Of a stretch of DNA of 64,000 nt, positions 28,031 through 36,793 are shown one piece after another. The position numbers and the translations under genes are program-made. The DNA is taken from NCBI RefSeq assembly GCF_028890115.1, contig NZ_JARCJD010000011.1, forward strand, positions 1 through 64,000. Direction: 5' to 3'. The notes beneath the pieces are model-generated. The model saw only the letters and a list, made by a program, of their open reading frames with translations. It was not told the DNA's origin and did not search any database. Source of the DNA: Phaeobacter sp. QD34_24. GTDB lineage: Bacteria > Pseudomonadota > Alphaproteobacteria > Rhodobacterales > Rhodobacteraceae. Each line of letters starts with the position of its first letter. Positions within the stretch are counted from its first letter, which is position 1.

Positions 28031-29038
28031 TCAGCCGCCGGTATGGCTCATGTGGCGGGACATCTGTCCGCCGGGCTTCTGCCGGGAATAATCGAAATCA
28101 TGCCCCTTGGGCTTGAGGTTGATGGCGGCGCGGATCGCCTCTTCCAGCGGGGCCTCGGTACCGGGGTGATCGCGCAGGGGCGCGCGCAGATCCGCCATGT
28201 CTTCCTGCCCGAGGCACATGTAAAGTTCGCCCGTGCAGGTGAGGCGCACCCGGTTGCAGCTTTCGCAGAAATTATGGCTGAGCGGGGTGATGAAGCCGAT
28301 CTTCTGGCCCGTCTCCTCCAGACGCACATAGCGGGCCGGGCCGCCGGTGCGTTCGGCCAGATCGGTGACGGTGTAGTGGTTCTCGTACTCGCGGCGCACG
28401 TCCTTCAGCGACCAATACTGATCCAGCCGGTCCTCGTTGCCGATATCGCCCATGGGCATGACCTCGATCCAGGTGAGGTCGATGTCGCGCTCGGCGCACC
28501 AGCGGGTGATCTGGGGAAGTTCGGGTTCGTTGAAGCCTTTCAGCGCCACCGCGTTGATCTTGATCCTGAGACCCGCTTTCTGGGCGGCATCGATGCCGCG
28601 CAGGACCTGCGGCAGGCGGCCCCAACGGGTCACATCCGCGAATTTCTGCTCGTCCAGCGTATCCAGCGAGACATTGACCCGGCGCACGCCCGCTTCGAAC
28701 AGCTCCTGGGCGTATTTCTCCAGCTGCGAACCATTGGTGGTGAGCGTCAGCTCTTTCAATGCGCCGCTGTCCAGGTGCCGCGTCATCGCACGGAAGAAGG
28801 TCATGATATCGCGCCGCACCAGGGGTTCGCCGCCGGTGATACGCAGCTTTTCCACGCCCATGCCGACAAAGGTGGAGCAGAGACGGTCCAGCTCTTCCAG
28901 CGTCAGGAGTTCCTTCTTGGGCAGAAAGGTCATGTTTTCCGACATGCAATAGACGCAGCGGAAATCGCAGCGGTCGGTCACCGAGACGCGCAGGTAGGTG
29001 ATGGCGCGGGCGAAAGGATCAATCAGCGGAGCAGTCAT
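28031..29038 (-). CDS. moaA: GTP 3',8-cyclase, molybdenum cofactor biosynthesis
   Basis: MoaA is the radical-SAM enzyme that starts molybdopterin synthesis by converting GTP to 3',8-cyclo-GTP. The 335-residue protein has the N-terminal CxxxCxxC cluster (Cys24, Cys28, Cys31), the C-terminal cluster (Cys257, Cys260, Cys274) and the conserved Gly-Gly end. The ATG at 29038 gives the family start [21 protein letters not shown]; 12 upstream in-frame codons are unconserved. The cofactor would serve the IorB-like enzyme in this window among others. Being linked with waaA is a gene-order feature, not a functional one as far as I know. Confidence 0.95.
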   Translation of the reverse strand: MTAPLIDPFARAITYLRVSVTDRCDFRCVYCMSENMTFLPKKELLTLEELDRLCSTFVGMGVEKLRITGGEPLVRRDIMTFFRAMTRHLDSGALKELTLTTNGSQLEKYAQELFEAGVRRVNVSLDTLDEQKFADVTRWGRLPQVLRGIDAAQKAGLRIKINAVALKGFNEPELPQITRWCAERDIDLTWIEVMPMGDIGNEDRLDQYWSLKDVRREYENHYTVTDLAERTGGPARYVRLEETGQKIGFITPLSHNFCESCNRVRLTCTGELYMCLGQEDMADLRAPLRDHPGTEAPLEEAIRAAINLKPKGHDFDYSRQKPGGQMSRHMSHTGG

Positions 29039-29151
29039 GCCAGAATAGGTAAAGCGCGCTTTGCGCTCCGGCAAGGGGAGAGTGTGTTTTCCTTAACCGA
29101 AGGCCGATTTTGCGTCTGGTCACGGGGCGGATGGGGACGTAGGTTTGCCCC

Positions 29152-29628
29152 ATGCGTATGACATTTTTCACATCTTCTGTCCTGTCTGTGCTGTTGCTTG
29201 GCGGCTGCGGAGACATTGCCTTGCCAACATTGCCGAGCCTCAAGAAAGAGCCGCCCGCACCCGTGGCGGCACCGGCAACACCGGCGGGACCACAGGCACC
29301 ATTGGATGCAACCGGCGGCGCCCTGGATGTGCCCGACCTGGTCGAGGAAGCGCCCGAACAGGAGATTGCCCCGGAAACGGTCTTTACCGGCTCCAAGCAG
29401 GTGGTTGCCTCGCTGGGGGATCCGGCAGTGCCGGGCCTTTGGATGGAGACATCCCTTGTCAGCAATGAACAAAAGGCCCTGTTGCGCAGCGCCAGTGGTG
29501 CCGAGGTTGTCGTGACCCTGAAGCCCTCGCCAAGCGCAGGCAGCGCGCGGGTCTCCATCGCGGCAATGCGGGCCCTTGGCGTGCCCCTGACCGAACTGGT
29601 GGAGCTGCAGGTGCGCCCGGCGAACTAG
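29152..29628 (+). CDS. Putative lipoprotein of unknown function
   Basis: The 158-residue product has a lipoprotein signal (hydrophobic 5-16, lipobox LLGGC with Cys19), then a proline/alanine-rich linker (about 33-60) and a compact C-terminal region (about 75-158) with VVVTLKPSPSAGSARVSIAAMR and a leucine-rich end. I do not recognise the domain; homologues in related genomes are, I believe, sometimes mislabelled 'D-galactarate dehydratase', which the sequence does not support. It is divergent from moaA and converges on the alkD-like gene with a single base between the two stops. Confidence 0.7.
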   Translation: MRMTFFTSSVLSVLLLGGCGDIALPTLPSLKKEPPAPVAAPATPAGPQAPLDATGGALDVPDLVEEAPEQEIAPETVFTGSKQVVASLGDPAVPGLWMETSLVSNEQKALLRSASGAEVVVTLKPSPSAGSARVSIAAMRALGVPLTELVELQVRPAN

Positions 29629-29629
29629 C

Positions 29630-30328
29630 CTAGTCTGCCTCTGGCACAGAGTTCTGCAGGTATTTCCCGGCTTCCTTGCGCGCGAAGGGCTTCATATCCT
29701 TTCCATGGGCGGCAAGAAAGGCGCGGGTGGCTTCGGCCTCGTGTTTGCTGAGGTCGCGCAGCCACCAGGCAATGGCTTTCTGCATGAACCAGTCCCGGTC
29801 GGGCACATAGGACGCGGCCCAGTTCAGGATGCGGGTTCTTCGCGCCTGATCTTCGGGTTTGATATTGTTCAGCTTGGCCCAGGGCAGGGTCGCGACCAGG
29901 GCGGCGCGGCGGGTCCACATGTGATCGGACTGCGTCCAGCTTTCGACCTCGTCAAGCCGGGAGGGGTCGGCGACCAACCGTTTCTGGGCCGCCATGCAGA
30001 CATGATCGGCAATCGCCCAGCTGTCAAACTGGGGCACCCAGGAGGCGATCAGCTGCCACGCGGCCGCGTCCCCCTTGATACGCGCCTGGGTCAGCAGCTT
30101 GGCCGCCGCAATGCGGGCTTCGAATATGTCGGTGTCCCAGAGCGCGCCAGCCAGGGTGACGCGCTCTTCGACCGACAAGGACTGCCGCCAGCGCTTGGTG
30201 AGATCGTTGAGGGCCGGGTTGGGAATGCCAAGAACACTGCGGGCCTGTTTGTGATAGGCGGCCATCTGGTCCGCGCGGCCCGGCTCTATCAGGGCCTCCA
30301 TCTGCTCCAGCGCCTCTGCCAGGGTCAT
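29630..30328 (-). CDS. DNA alkylation repair protein, AlkD-like HEAT-repeat glycosylase
   Basis: The 232-residue all-helical protein fits the AlkD family of DNA glycosylases, which remove bulky or cationic N3/N7-alkyl purines. Family landmarks are FDSWAIADHV (Trp and catalytic-type Asp near 128-134), WTRRAALV, and DWFMQKAIAWWLRDL near 190-204. It starts 3 bp after glmS, so it is probably the last gene of a glmU-glmS-alkD unit. The stop lies one base from the convergent lipoprotein gene. Confidence 0.85.
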   Translation of the reverse strand: MTLAEALEQMEALIEPGRADQMAAYHKQARSVLGIPNPALNDLTKRWRQSLSVEERVTLAGALWDTDIFEARIAAAKLLTQARIKGDAAAWQLIASWVPQFDSWAIADHVCMAAQKRLVADPSRLDEVESWTQSDHMWTRRAALVATLPWAKLNNIKPEDQARRTRILNWAASYVPDRDWFMQKAIAWWLRDLSKHEAEATRAFLAAHGKDMKPFARKEAGKYLQNSVPEAD

Positions 30329-30331
30329 GAG

Positions 30332-32155
30332 TTATTCCACCGTCACGGATTTTGCCAGGTTGCGCGGCTGGTCCACATCGGTGCCCTTGGCCACGGCGGT
30401 GTGATAGGCCAGCATCTGGGCGGGCAGGGCATAAAGGATCGGCGACAGGCTGTCGTGGACCTGCGGCATGCGGATTGCCTGCCAGACCTCGTCACCGGCT
30501 TCGGCCAGCCCTTCTGCGTCCGAGACCAGCATGACCTTGCCCTTGCGCGCCATGACCTCCTGCATGTTCGAAACGGATTTGTCGAACAGGTCGTCACGCG
30601 GGGCCAGCACCACCACCGGCATATTGGCGTCGATCAACGCGATGGGTCCGTGTTTCAGCTCGCCCGAGGCATAGGCCTCGGCGTGGATATAGCTGATCTC
30701 CTTCAGCTTCAGTGCGCCTTCCAGCGCCAGCGGGAACATCAACCCGCGGCCCAGGAACAGCACATCGCGGGCTTCGCTGAGTTTCAGCGAGGCTTGCCGG
30801 ATCGCCTCGTTCTGCTCCAGCGCCGAAGACAGCACATTGGGCAGACCGCGCAGGGCGGAGATATGCGCCTGCAGGTCCTCGTCGCTGATCTCGCCCCGGT
30901 CGGTCGCGGCCTTCAGCGCCAGCATCAAAAGGACGCTCAGCTGGCAGGTGAAGGCCTTGGTCGAGGCAACGCCGATTTCGACACCGGCATGGATCGGCAG
31001 CGCCAGGTCGCTTTCGCGCGCGATGGAGCTTTCGGGGACATTGACCACCGACAGGATGCGGTCTGCCTTGCCCTGGCAATAGCGCAGCGCGGCCAGTGTG
31101 TCGGCGGTCTCGCCCGATTGGGAGACGAACAGCGCTGCCGTGCGCGCCGGGATCGGCGGTTCGCGATAGCGGAATTCAGATGCGATATCGACCTCGACCG
31201 GGATGCGCGCCAGTTTTTCGAACCAGTATTTGGCGGTGAGGCAGGCATAGAAGGCGGTGCCGCAGGCCACCAGAGTCAGCCGGTCGATCTGGGTGAAGTC
31301 GATGCCTTCGCCGGGGAGATGCACCGCGTCTTCTCCCACTGGCAGGTAGTGGCGAATGGCTTCGGCAATGACGGTGGGCTGCTCGGCGATTTCCTTGGCC
31401 ATGAAATGCTTGTGGCCGCCCTTGTCCACCTGCGTGGCGTCGATCTGGATGGTCTTTATGGCGCGGTTGGCCAGTTTGCCGTTTGCGTCGCGGATTTCCA
31501 GGCTGGTGCGGGTCAGCATGGCGCAATCGCCTTCTTCCAGATAGGTGATCCGGTCGGTCAGCGGGGCCAGCGCGATGGCGTCAGAGCCCACGAACATCTC
31601 GCCCTTCCCGTGGCCGATTGCCAGCGGAGAACCCTTGCGGGCGGCGATCATCAGGTCTTCTTCGCCGTCGAACAGGAAGGCGAGGGCAAAGGCCCCCTCC
31701 AGACGTGACAGGGTTTTCTGCGCCGCCTCGGCCGGGGCAAGCCCGCCCTGCATGTAGTGTTCGGTCATCAGGGCGACGGTTTCGGTATCGGTTTCGGTCT
31801 GGAACTTGATCCCCGCCTGGGCCAGTTCGGCGCGCAGATCGCGGTAATTCTCGATGATGCCATTGTGCACCACGGCGACGGCGCCGGCGCGATGGGGATG
31901 GGCATTGCCCACCGAAGGCGCGCCATGGGTGGCCCAGCGGGTGTGACCGATGCCGGATTTTCCGGGCAGGGGGTCATGCACCAGCAGATCGCTGAGGTTC
32001 ACCAGCTTGCCCACGGCGCGGCGCCGCCCCAGCTTGCCCTCGTTGATGGTGGCAATCCCGGCGCTGTCATAGCCGCGATATTCCAGCCGCTTCAGCGCCT
32101 CCACCAGCAGCGGGGCTGCCTCATGATTACCAAGAACTCCGACGATACCGCACAT
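30332..32155 (-). CDS. glmS: Glutamine-fructose-6-phosphate aminotransferase
   Basis: GlmS makes glucosamine-6-phosphate from fructose-6-phosphate and glutamine, the entry step to UDP-GlcNAc for peptidoglycan and LPS. The 607-residue protein begins MCGIVGV, whose Cys becomes the nucleophile of the glutaminase domain (about 1-240), followed by two SIS isomerase domains and the standard C-terminus LAKSVTVE. Its ATG overlaps the glmU stop by one base (TAATG), implying translational coupling. I see no glmS ribozyme-like leader, as expected in this phylum. Confidence 0.97.
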   Translation of the reverse strand: MCGIVGVLGNHEAAPLLVEALKRLEYRGYDSAGIATINEGKLGRRRAVGKLVNLSDLLVHDPLPGKSGIGHTRWATHGAPSVGNAHPHRAGAVAVVHNGIIENYRDLRAELAQAGIKFQTETDTETVALMTEHYMQGGLAPAEAAQKTLSRLEGAFALAFLFDGEEDLMIAARKGSPLAIGHGKGEMFVGSDAIALAPLTDRITYLEEGDCAMLTRTSLEIRDANGKLANRAIKTIQIDATQVDKGGHKHFMAKEIAEQPTVIAEAIRHYLPVGEDAVHLPGEGIDFTQIDRLTLVACGTAFYACLTAKYWFEKLARIPVEVDIASEFRYREPPIPARTAALFVSQSGETADTLAALRYCQGKADRILSVVNVPESSIARESDLALPIHAGVEIGVASTKAFTCQLSVLLMLALKAATDRGEISDEDLQAHISALRGLPNVLSSALEQNEAIRQASLKLSEARDVLFLGRGLMFPLALEGALKLKEISYIHAEAYASGELKHGPIALIDANMPVVVLAPRDDLFDKSVSNMQEVMARKGKVMLVSDAEGLAEAGDEVWQAIRMPQVHDSLSPILYALPAQMLAYHTAVAKGTDVDQPRNLAKSVTVE

Positions 32156-33510
32156 TACTCGGCTCCTTTTGCCTTGCGGGCCTTCTTGGCGCGCAGCATG
32201 TCCATCAGTTTGCGCGCCCGCCCCGGCTTGTTTTCCTGGGCGCTGCGCGAGATCGCCAGATCTCCGTCATCGACGTTCTTGGTGACCACGGTACCGCTGG
32301 CGGTCATCGCCTCATCGCCGACACGCACCGGGGCGACCAGGAGGGTGTTCGATCCGATGAAGCTGCGCGCGCCGATCTCGGTGCGGTGCTTCATCACGCC
32401 GTCGTAGTTGCAGGTGATGGTCCCTGCGCCGATATTGCTGGCTTCGCCGACCGAGGCATCGCCGACGTAAGACAGGTGATTGACCTTGGCGCCCGCCTTG
32501 ATTTCGGCGTTCTTGATCTCGACGAAGTTGCCGATATGGGTGTCCTCGGCCAGCTCGGCGCCGGGACGCAGGCGGGCGTAGGGGCCGACCTTGGCGCCAC
32601 GGCTGACATGGCAGCCCTCCAGATGCGAAAAGGCGCGGATCAGGGCGCCGCTTTCCACCGTCACACTGGGGCCGAAGACCACGTTGGGTTCGATCACCGT
32701 GTCGCGACCCACCACCGTGTCAAAGGCGAAATAGACGGTTTCGGGGGCCATCAGTGTGACACCGTTTTCCAGCGCCTCGGCACGGGCGCGGGTCTGGAAC
32801 AGTGCATCGGCACGGGCCAGTTCGGCGCGCGAATTGATGCCGAGCGTTTCGCTCTCGTCGCAGGCCACGGCAGTGACGCGCAGGCCCTTGGCGCGGGCCA
32901 ATGCCACCAGATCCGTGAGGTAGTATTCGCCCGAGGCGTTTTCGTTGCCCACCTGCGTGATCAGCTCGAACATCACGGGCGAGGCACAGGCCATCAGACC
33001 GGAGTTGCAGAAGGTGATCGCGCGCTCGGCTTCGCTGGCGTCCTTGAACTCCACGATCCGCTCCAGGCTGTCGCCTTCCATTACCAGCCGCCCATAGCGG
33101 CCGGGATCGGCGGCCTCGAACCCCAGAACCACCAGATCGGCCTCTGCGCGCGCCTCGATCATGCGCGCGATGGTGTCGCCGCTGACAAAAGGCGTGTCGC
33201 CGTAAAGAACCACCACATCGCCAGCGAAGCCCGCCAGCGCACCCCGCGCCTGATCCACCGCATGGGCGGTGCCAAGCTGTTCGTCCTGCAGCACGACTTC
33301 GGCGCTCTCGTCGAACTCGGCCACTGCGGCGCGCACGGCCTCGGCCCCATGTCCCGCGACGACCACGATCCGCTCGGGCTCCAAAGCGCGGCCCGCCGCC
33401 ATGGCATGTTCCAGCATCGGCGCCTGCGCGATGGGGTGGAGAACCTTGGGCAGGTCCGAATTCATCCGCGTGCCTTTGCCTGCGGCCAGGATGACGAGAG
33501 CTGTGCTCAT
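32155..33510 (-). CDS. glmU: Bifunctional UDP-N-acetylglucosamine pyrophosphorylase/glucosamine-1-phosphate acetyltransferase
   Basis: GlmU acetylates glucosamine-1-phosphate and then joins it to UMP, finishing UDP-GlcNAc. The 451-residue protein has the N-terminal uridylyltransferase motif LAAGKGTRMNSDLPKVLH (about 7-24) and a C-terminal left-handed beta-helix of hexapeptide repeats (about 245-430) with the NLSYVGD-type and NYDGVMKH acetyltransferase segments (histidine conserved). It is the first gene of the glmU-glmS-alkD unit and diverges from the HAD phosphatase gene. Confidence 0.96.
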   Translation of the reverse strand: MSTALVILAAGKGTRMNSDLPKVLHPIAQAPMLEHAMAAGRALEPERIVVVAGHGAEAVRAAVAEFDESAEVVLQDEQLGTAHAVDQARGALAGFAGDVVVLYGDTPFVSGDTIARMIEARAEADLVVLGFEAADPGRYGRLVMEGDSLERIVEFKDASEAERAITFCNSGLMACASPVMFELITQVGNENASGEYYLTDLVALARAKGLRVTAVACDESETLGINSRAELARADALFQTRARAEALENGVTLMAPETVYFAFDTVVGRDTVIEPNVVFGPSVTVESGALIRAFSHLEGCHVSRGAKVGPYARLRPGAELAEDTHIGNFVEIKNAEIKAGAKVNHLSYVGDASVGEASNIGAGTITCNYDGVMKHRTEIGARSFIGSNTLLVAPVRVGDEAMTASGTVVTKNVDDGDLAISRSAQENKPGRARKLMDMLRAKKARKAKGAE

Positions 33511-33640
33511 GTGATGTTTCTCTTTGTCTTTTCAGCGCCCCCGTTTTATCCGCTAACAAAAGGCGCGCAAGCCATTCGGCCATCAAACTAGGTTGCGGCT
33601 TGCAACATCATGCGGCGGAAATGCGCCGAAAGGGGGCAAT

Positions 33641-34303
33641 ATGCGAACGGTGATCTTCGATCTGGACGGAACTCTGGCCGATACCTCGGGGGATCTTCTG
33701 GCGGCGGCCAATGCCTGTTTCCGCCAGATGGGGCATGGTGATGTGCTGACCCAGCCCGGTGATGCGGGCATCGCCCTGCGTGGCGGCAAGCGGATGCTGA
33801 CCGAGGGGTTGAAACGCGTCGGCGCATATCAGGAGACCATGGTCGAAGATTATTACCCCGTCCTGCTGGAGGCCTACCGCGAGGCGATCGACCTGCATAC
33901 CTTCCTCTATCCCGGCGCGATGGACGCGGTGGAGGCGCTGAAAACCGCGGGCTATGGCGTCGGCATCTGCACCAACAAGCCCGAGGCCCTGGCCGAGCAG
34001 CTGATGCGGTCCTTGGGCGTGCGGGATGCCTTTGCCTCGCTCGTGGGGGCGGATACGCTGCCCGTGCGCAAACCCGATCCTGCCCCCCTGTTCGAGGCAG
34101 CCCGTCGCGCGGGCGGTGACCCTGCGCGCACCATCCTGATCGGTGACAGCGACACCGACCGCAATACCTCGGCGGCGGCTGGGGTGCCTTCGGTACTGGT
34201 CACCTTCGGCCCCTCGGGCGAGGATATGGCGGCGCTCAAGCCCGAAGCGCTGCTGCACCGCTATGAGGATCTGCCAGCTGTGGTCGCCGACCTGCTGCCC
34301 TGA
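33641..34303 (+). CDS. HAD-family hydrolase, phosphoglycolate phosphatase-like
   Basis: The 220-residue protein has the HAD motifs in order: DLDGTLADT near 7-15 (nucleophile Asp7), the CTNKPE segment near 124-129, KPDPAPL near 146, and IGDSDTDRNTSAAAGV near 166. It has the cap domain of the Gph group, so 2-phosphoglycolate is a plausible substrate, but HAD phosphatases are hard to assign from sequence. The ATG at 33641 has AGGGGG upstream; an in-frame ATG at 33593 adds 16 unconserved residues. It lies 63 bp before the aminotransferase gene. Confidence 0.85.
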   Translation: MRTVIFDLDGTLADTSGDLLAAANACFRQMGHGDVLTQPGDAGIALRGGKRMLTEGLKRVGAYQETMVEDYYPVLLEAYREAIDLHTFLYPGAMDAVEALKTAGYGVGICTNKPEALAEQLMRSLGVRDAFASLVGADTLPVRKPDPAPLFEAARRAGGDPARTILIGDSDTDRNTSAAAGVPSVLVTFGPSGEDMAALKPEALLHRYEDLPAVVADLLP

Positions 34304-34366
34304 TGGGGTGAGACTGGACGTGGCTTCCCCCTTGACCATGGGGCGGGGCAGGCTCACAAACACAGC

Positions 34367-35569
34367 ATGAGCGAGATTTTCACCGGCAGTTTCACCCAGC
34401 AGGAACCAATCCCCGACGAGGCGATTGCCGCGGCGGTGGAGGTGATGCGCCACGGGCGCCTGCACCGCTATAATGTGGCGGAAGGCGAAGTGGGCGAGAC
34501 CGCGTTGCTGGAACGTGAATTCGCCGATCAGATGGGGCCGAAATACTGTCTGGCGGTGGCCTCGGGCGGCTATGCGCTGGCAACGGCGCTGCGGGCTGTC
34601 GGCGTGGGGCATGGCGATCGGGTGCTGACCAATGCCTTTACCCTGGCACCGGTGCCGGGCTCCATCGCCGCCGTAGGGGCAACGCCCGTCTATGTGGATG
34701 TGAGTGAAGACCTTACCATCGATTTGGAGGATCTTGCGGCCAAGGCGGATCAGGCGCGTGTCCTGATGCTGAGCCATATGCGTGGCCATCTGTGCGACAT
34801 GGACCGGCTGATGGAGATCTGCAACGCAGCCGGGATCACCGTGATCGAGGATTGCGCCCATACCATGGGGGCGGCCTGGAACGGTGTGCCTTCAGGGCGG
34901 CACGGGGCGGTGGGCTGCTACTCCTGCCAGACCTACAAGCATGTGAATTCGGGCGAGGGCGGCTTGCTGATCACAGACGATGCTGAGCTTGCCGCGCGAG
35001 CGATCATGCTGTCGGGCTCCTATATGCTTTATGGGCGGCATCTGGCGGCGCCGGATCCCGAAGTTTTCGAGCAGGTGAAATACGAGACCCCCAATATCTC
35101 GGGGCGGATGGACAATCTGCGCGCGGCCATCCTGCGGCCGCAGCTGCGCGATCTGCAGGCGCAGGTGGCGCGTTGGAACGAGCGCTACCGCACGGTCGAG
35201 GCGGGTCTGCGTGGCACGCCCGGTCTGACCGTGGTGGAGCGTCCGGAAGCGGAGGTTTACGTCGGTTCCTCGATCCAGTTCCTGCTGCTCGACTGGGCGG
35301 CGGAGCGGGTGCAGGAGGTGCTGCGGCGTTGCGCGGATCGTGGGGTGGAGCTGAAGTGGTTCGGCACCCCCGAACCGGTTGCTTTTACCTCGCGCTATGA
35401 CAGCTGGCGCTACGCCGAGTCCCCCGCGCTGCCCAACAGCGACCGAATTCTGGCCGGGATCATCGATATGCGGGTGCCTCTGACCTTTTCTCTGGAAGAC
35501 TGCGCCCAGATTGCCCGCATCATCCGCGCCGAGGTCGGCGCGGTGTTTCAGGGCAAAGCTGTCACATAA
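34367..35569 (+). CDS. DegT/DnrJ/EryC1/StrS-family PLP aminotransferase
   Basis: A 400-residue sugar-aminotransferase-type enzyme. The PLP lysine is Lys191 in TYKHVNSGEGG, preceded by the IEDCAHTMGAAW segment with the PLP-contacting Asp. Family members aminate keto sugars of surface polysaccharides or antibiotics, usually beside their own nucleotide-sugar dehydratases. Here no dehydratase is nearby, so the acceptor is unknown. Its 3' end overlaps the convergent KpsS/KpsC-like gene by 8 bp, and both may belong to glycan decoration. Confidence 0.85.
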   Translation: MSEIFTGSFTQQEPIPDEAIAAAVEVMRHGRLHRYNVAEGEVGETALLEREFADQMGPKYCLAVASGGYALATALRAVGVGHGDRVLTNAFTLAPVPGSIAAVGATPVYVDVSEDLTIDLEDLAAKADQARVLMLSHMRGHLCDMDRLMEICNAAGITVIEDCAHTMGAAWNGVPSGRHGAVGCYSCQTYKHVNSGEGGLLITDDAELAARAIMLSGSYMLYGRHLAAPDPEVFEQVKYETPNISGRMDNLRAAILRPQLRDLQAQVARWNERYRTVEAGLRGTPGLTVVERPEAEVYVGSSIQFLLLDWAAERVQEVLRRCADRGVELKWFGTPEPVAFTSRYDSWRYAESPALPNSDRILAGIIDMRVPLTFSLEDCAQIARIIRAEVGAVFQGKAVT

Positions 35570-36530
35570 AGCGGGATTGCGGAAAGCCCGCATCGGAGAA
35601 GATCTGCCAGATCCGCTGTTCCAGGCGGGCACTGTTGAGTGGCAGGCACTTCTTGAGGAAATACCAGGCCAGGAATTGCTCATAGCCTTCGTCGCGCTCA
35701 AGTTCCCGACCAAACACGGTGGCAAACTCCTGCGGGTCGTGCACCTGGCCTGCCAGGTGGTGAAAGTCCGAGCGGCCAAACAGGATCGCGGGCTTTCGGT
35801 GCAGGAAGCCTTCAAGGGCGACGGTCGAGTTGATCGAAACCGTGGCGCAGCAGGCGCTGAGGATGTCATGCACATTGGCGTCGGTCACAGTGATCCGGCT
35901 GTCTGTCTCGGCCAGGGATAGGGTTTCGGCGATATCCGGGATGCGGCTGGCCAGCGGGTGTGGCTTGACGAGGATGGGTCGGTCCCCGGCACCGGCCTGA
36001 ACCGCCTTCAGCATCTCGATATCCGTGGTCGATGTGGCGCCGGAGGTGACGGGATAATCGCCCTGGTAGAAGACCGAGATCGCACCCTTTGGAAACCGCT
36101 GCGGGGCGTCAGGCTGGGCATATTTCGATTTGCGGGACTGCACATAGCGTTTGAGCATGTTGTCAAAGAAGCTCTGCGCCCGGCGCAGCGGCATCTCGGC
36201 AGGGTCATAGGGCGCGGTGCCGGTTGAACTGAAGGCCTTCACGCCTTGGGGATCCAGCTGCCAGAACCGCCAGAAATAAGCCGCGCCTGCATTGAGCACA
36301 TTGGGCGCCCTCAGCGAGCGATCATCAATGATGTGCAGGTTGCCGTCGTCAAAGCGGTCGTCCGGACATTCCCGCGTGCCGATGCGGATATCGCCGTCGC
36401 GTTGGCGGCTTTCGACCTGAATGCCATGGGCCGCCATCAGGTCGTTCAGGATGCGATAAAACTCAAGGTGACGACCGCGAAAGCCATTTTGCAGGTCGCT
36501 CGCTTTGAGATGAAGGACGATCTTGGTCAT
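35562..36530 (-). CDS. Capsule polysaccharide biosynthesis (KpsS/KpsC)-like protein
   Basis: The 322-residue protein has the late signature of the capsule KpsC/KpsS group: VKPHPLASR near 195-203 followed by NSTVALEGFLHRKPAILFG near 245-263. Such proteins are Kdo-type or related glycosyltransferases that build the lipid-linked capsule linker. It is much shorter than KpsC and close to KpsS in size. No kps export genes accompany it, so it may be an orphan transferase that acts on LPS or another glycan. The start at 36530 (MTKIVLHLKASDL) has no strong ribosome binding site. Confidence 0.65.
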   Translation of the reverse strand: MTKIVLHLKASDLQNGFRGRHLEFYRILNDLMAAHGIQVESRQRDGDIRIGTRECPDDRFDDGNLHIIDDRSLRAPNVLNAGAAYFWRFWQLDPQGVKAFSSTGTAPYDPAEMPLRRAQSFFDNMLKRYVQSRKSKYAQPDAPQRFPKGAISVFYQGDYPVTSGATSTTDIEMLKAVQAGAGDRPILVKPHPLASRIPDIAETLSLAETDSRITVTDANVHDILSACCATVSINSTVALEGFLHRKPAILFGRSDFHHLAGQVHDPQEFATVFGRELERDEGYEQFLAWYFLKKCLPLNSARLEQRIWQIFSDAGFPQSRFM

Positions 36531-36717
36531 CGGGCGGAACTTGGTTTTCTTATGCGATCAGAAGGGGTTGCGCCCCAGGATAGGGGGGCGATGGGCGCCT
36601 GTCCATCGCTTGCTGCGGGTATTTCGCCTGGGGTGCAGGCGGGGCAGAGGATCCCTGTGATACCATCGGTGGGTCGGCGCCAAGCTGCCGGAAATGCGCT
36701 TTTGGATGATCAGGTGC

Positions 36718-36746
36718 TTGACGGAGAAGGGGGTGATGGTGATAAA
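36718..36746 (+). promoter_or_regulatory. Candidate sigma-70-type promoter of ivd
   Basis: TTGACG (36718-36723) is followed after 17 bp by GATAAA (36741-36746), about 50 bp before the ivd start. No other gene is evident in 36531-36793. Confidence 0.45.
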
Positions 36747-36793
36747 TGAACGCATGTTCAAATAATTCGCGATGACTCGGGAGGAGACGCGGG

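Noticed and set aside
30332-32500. glmS ribozyme or riboswitch before glmS
   Set aside because: glmS starts within the glmU stop codon, so there is no leader in which one could lie. Such ribozymes are also a Gram-positive feature.
36246-36749. Possible 167-residue protein upstream of ivd
   Set aside because: Most of it is antisense to the KpsS/KpsC-like gene, and the rest is the ivd promoter region. No ribosome binding site or recognisable feature.
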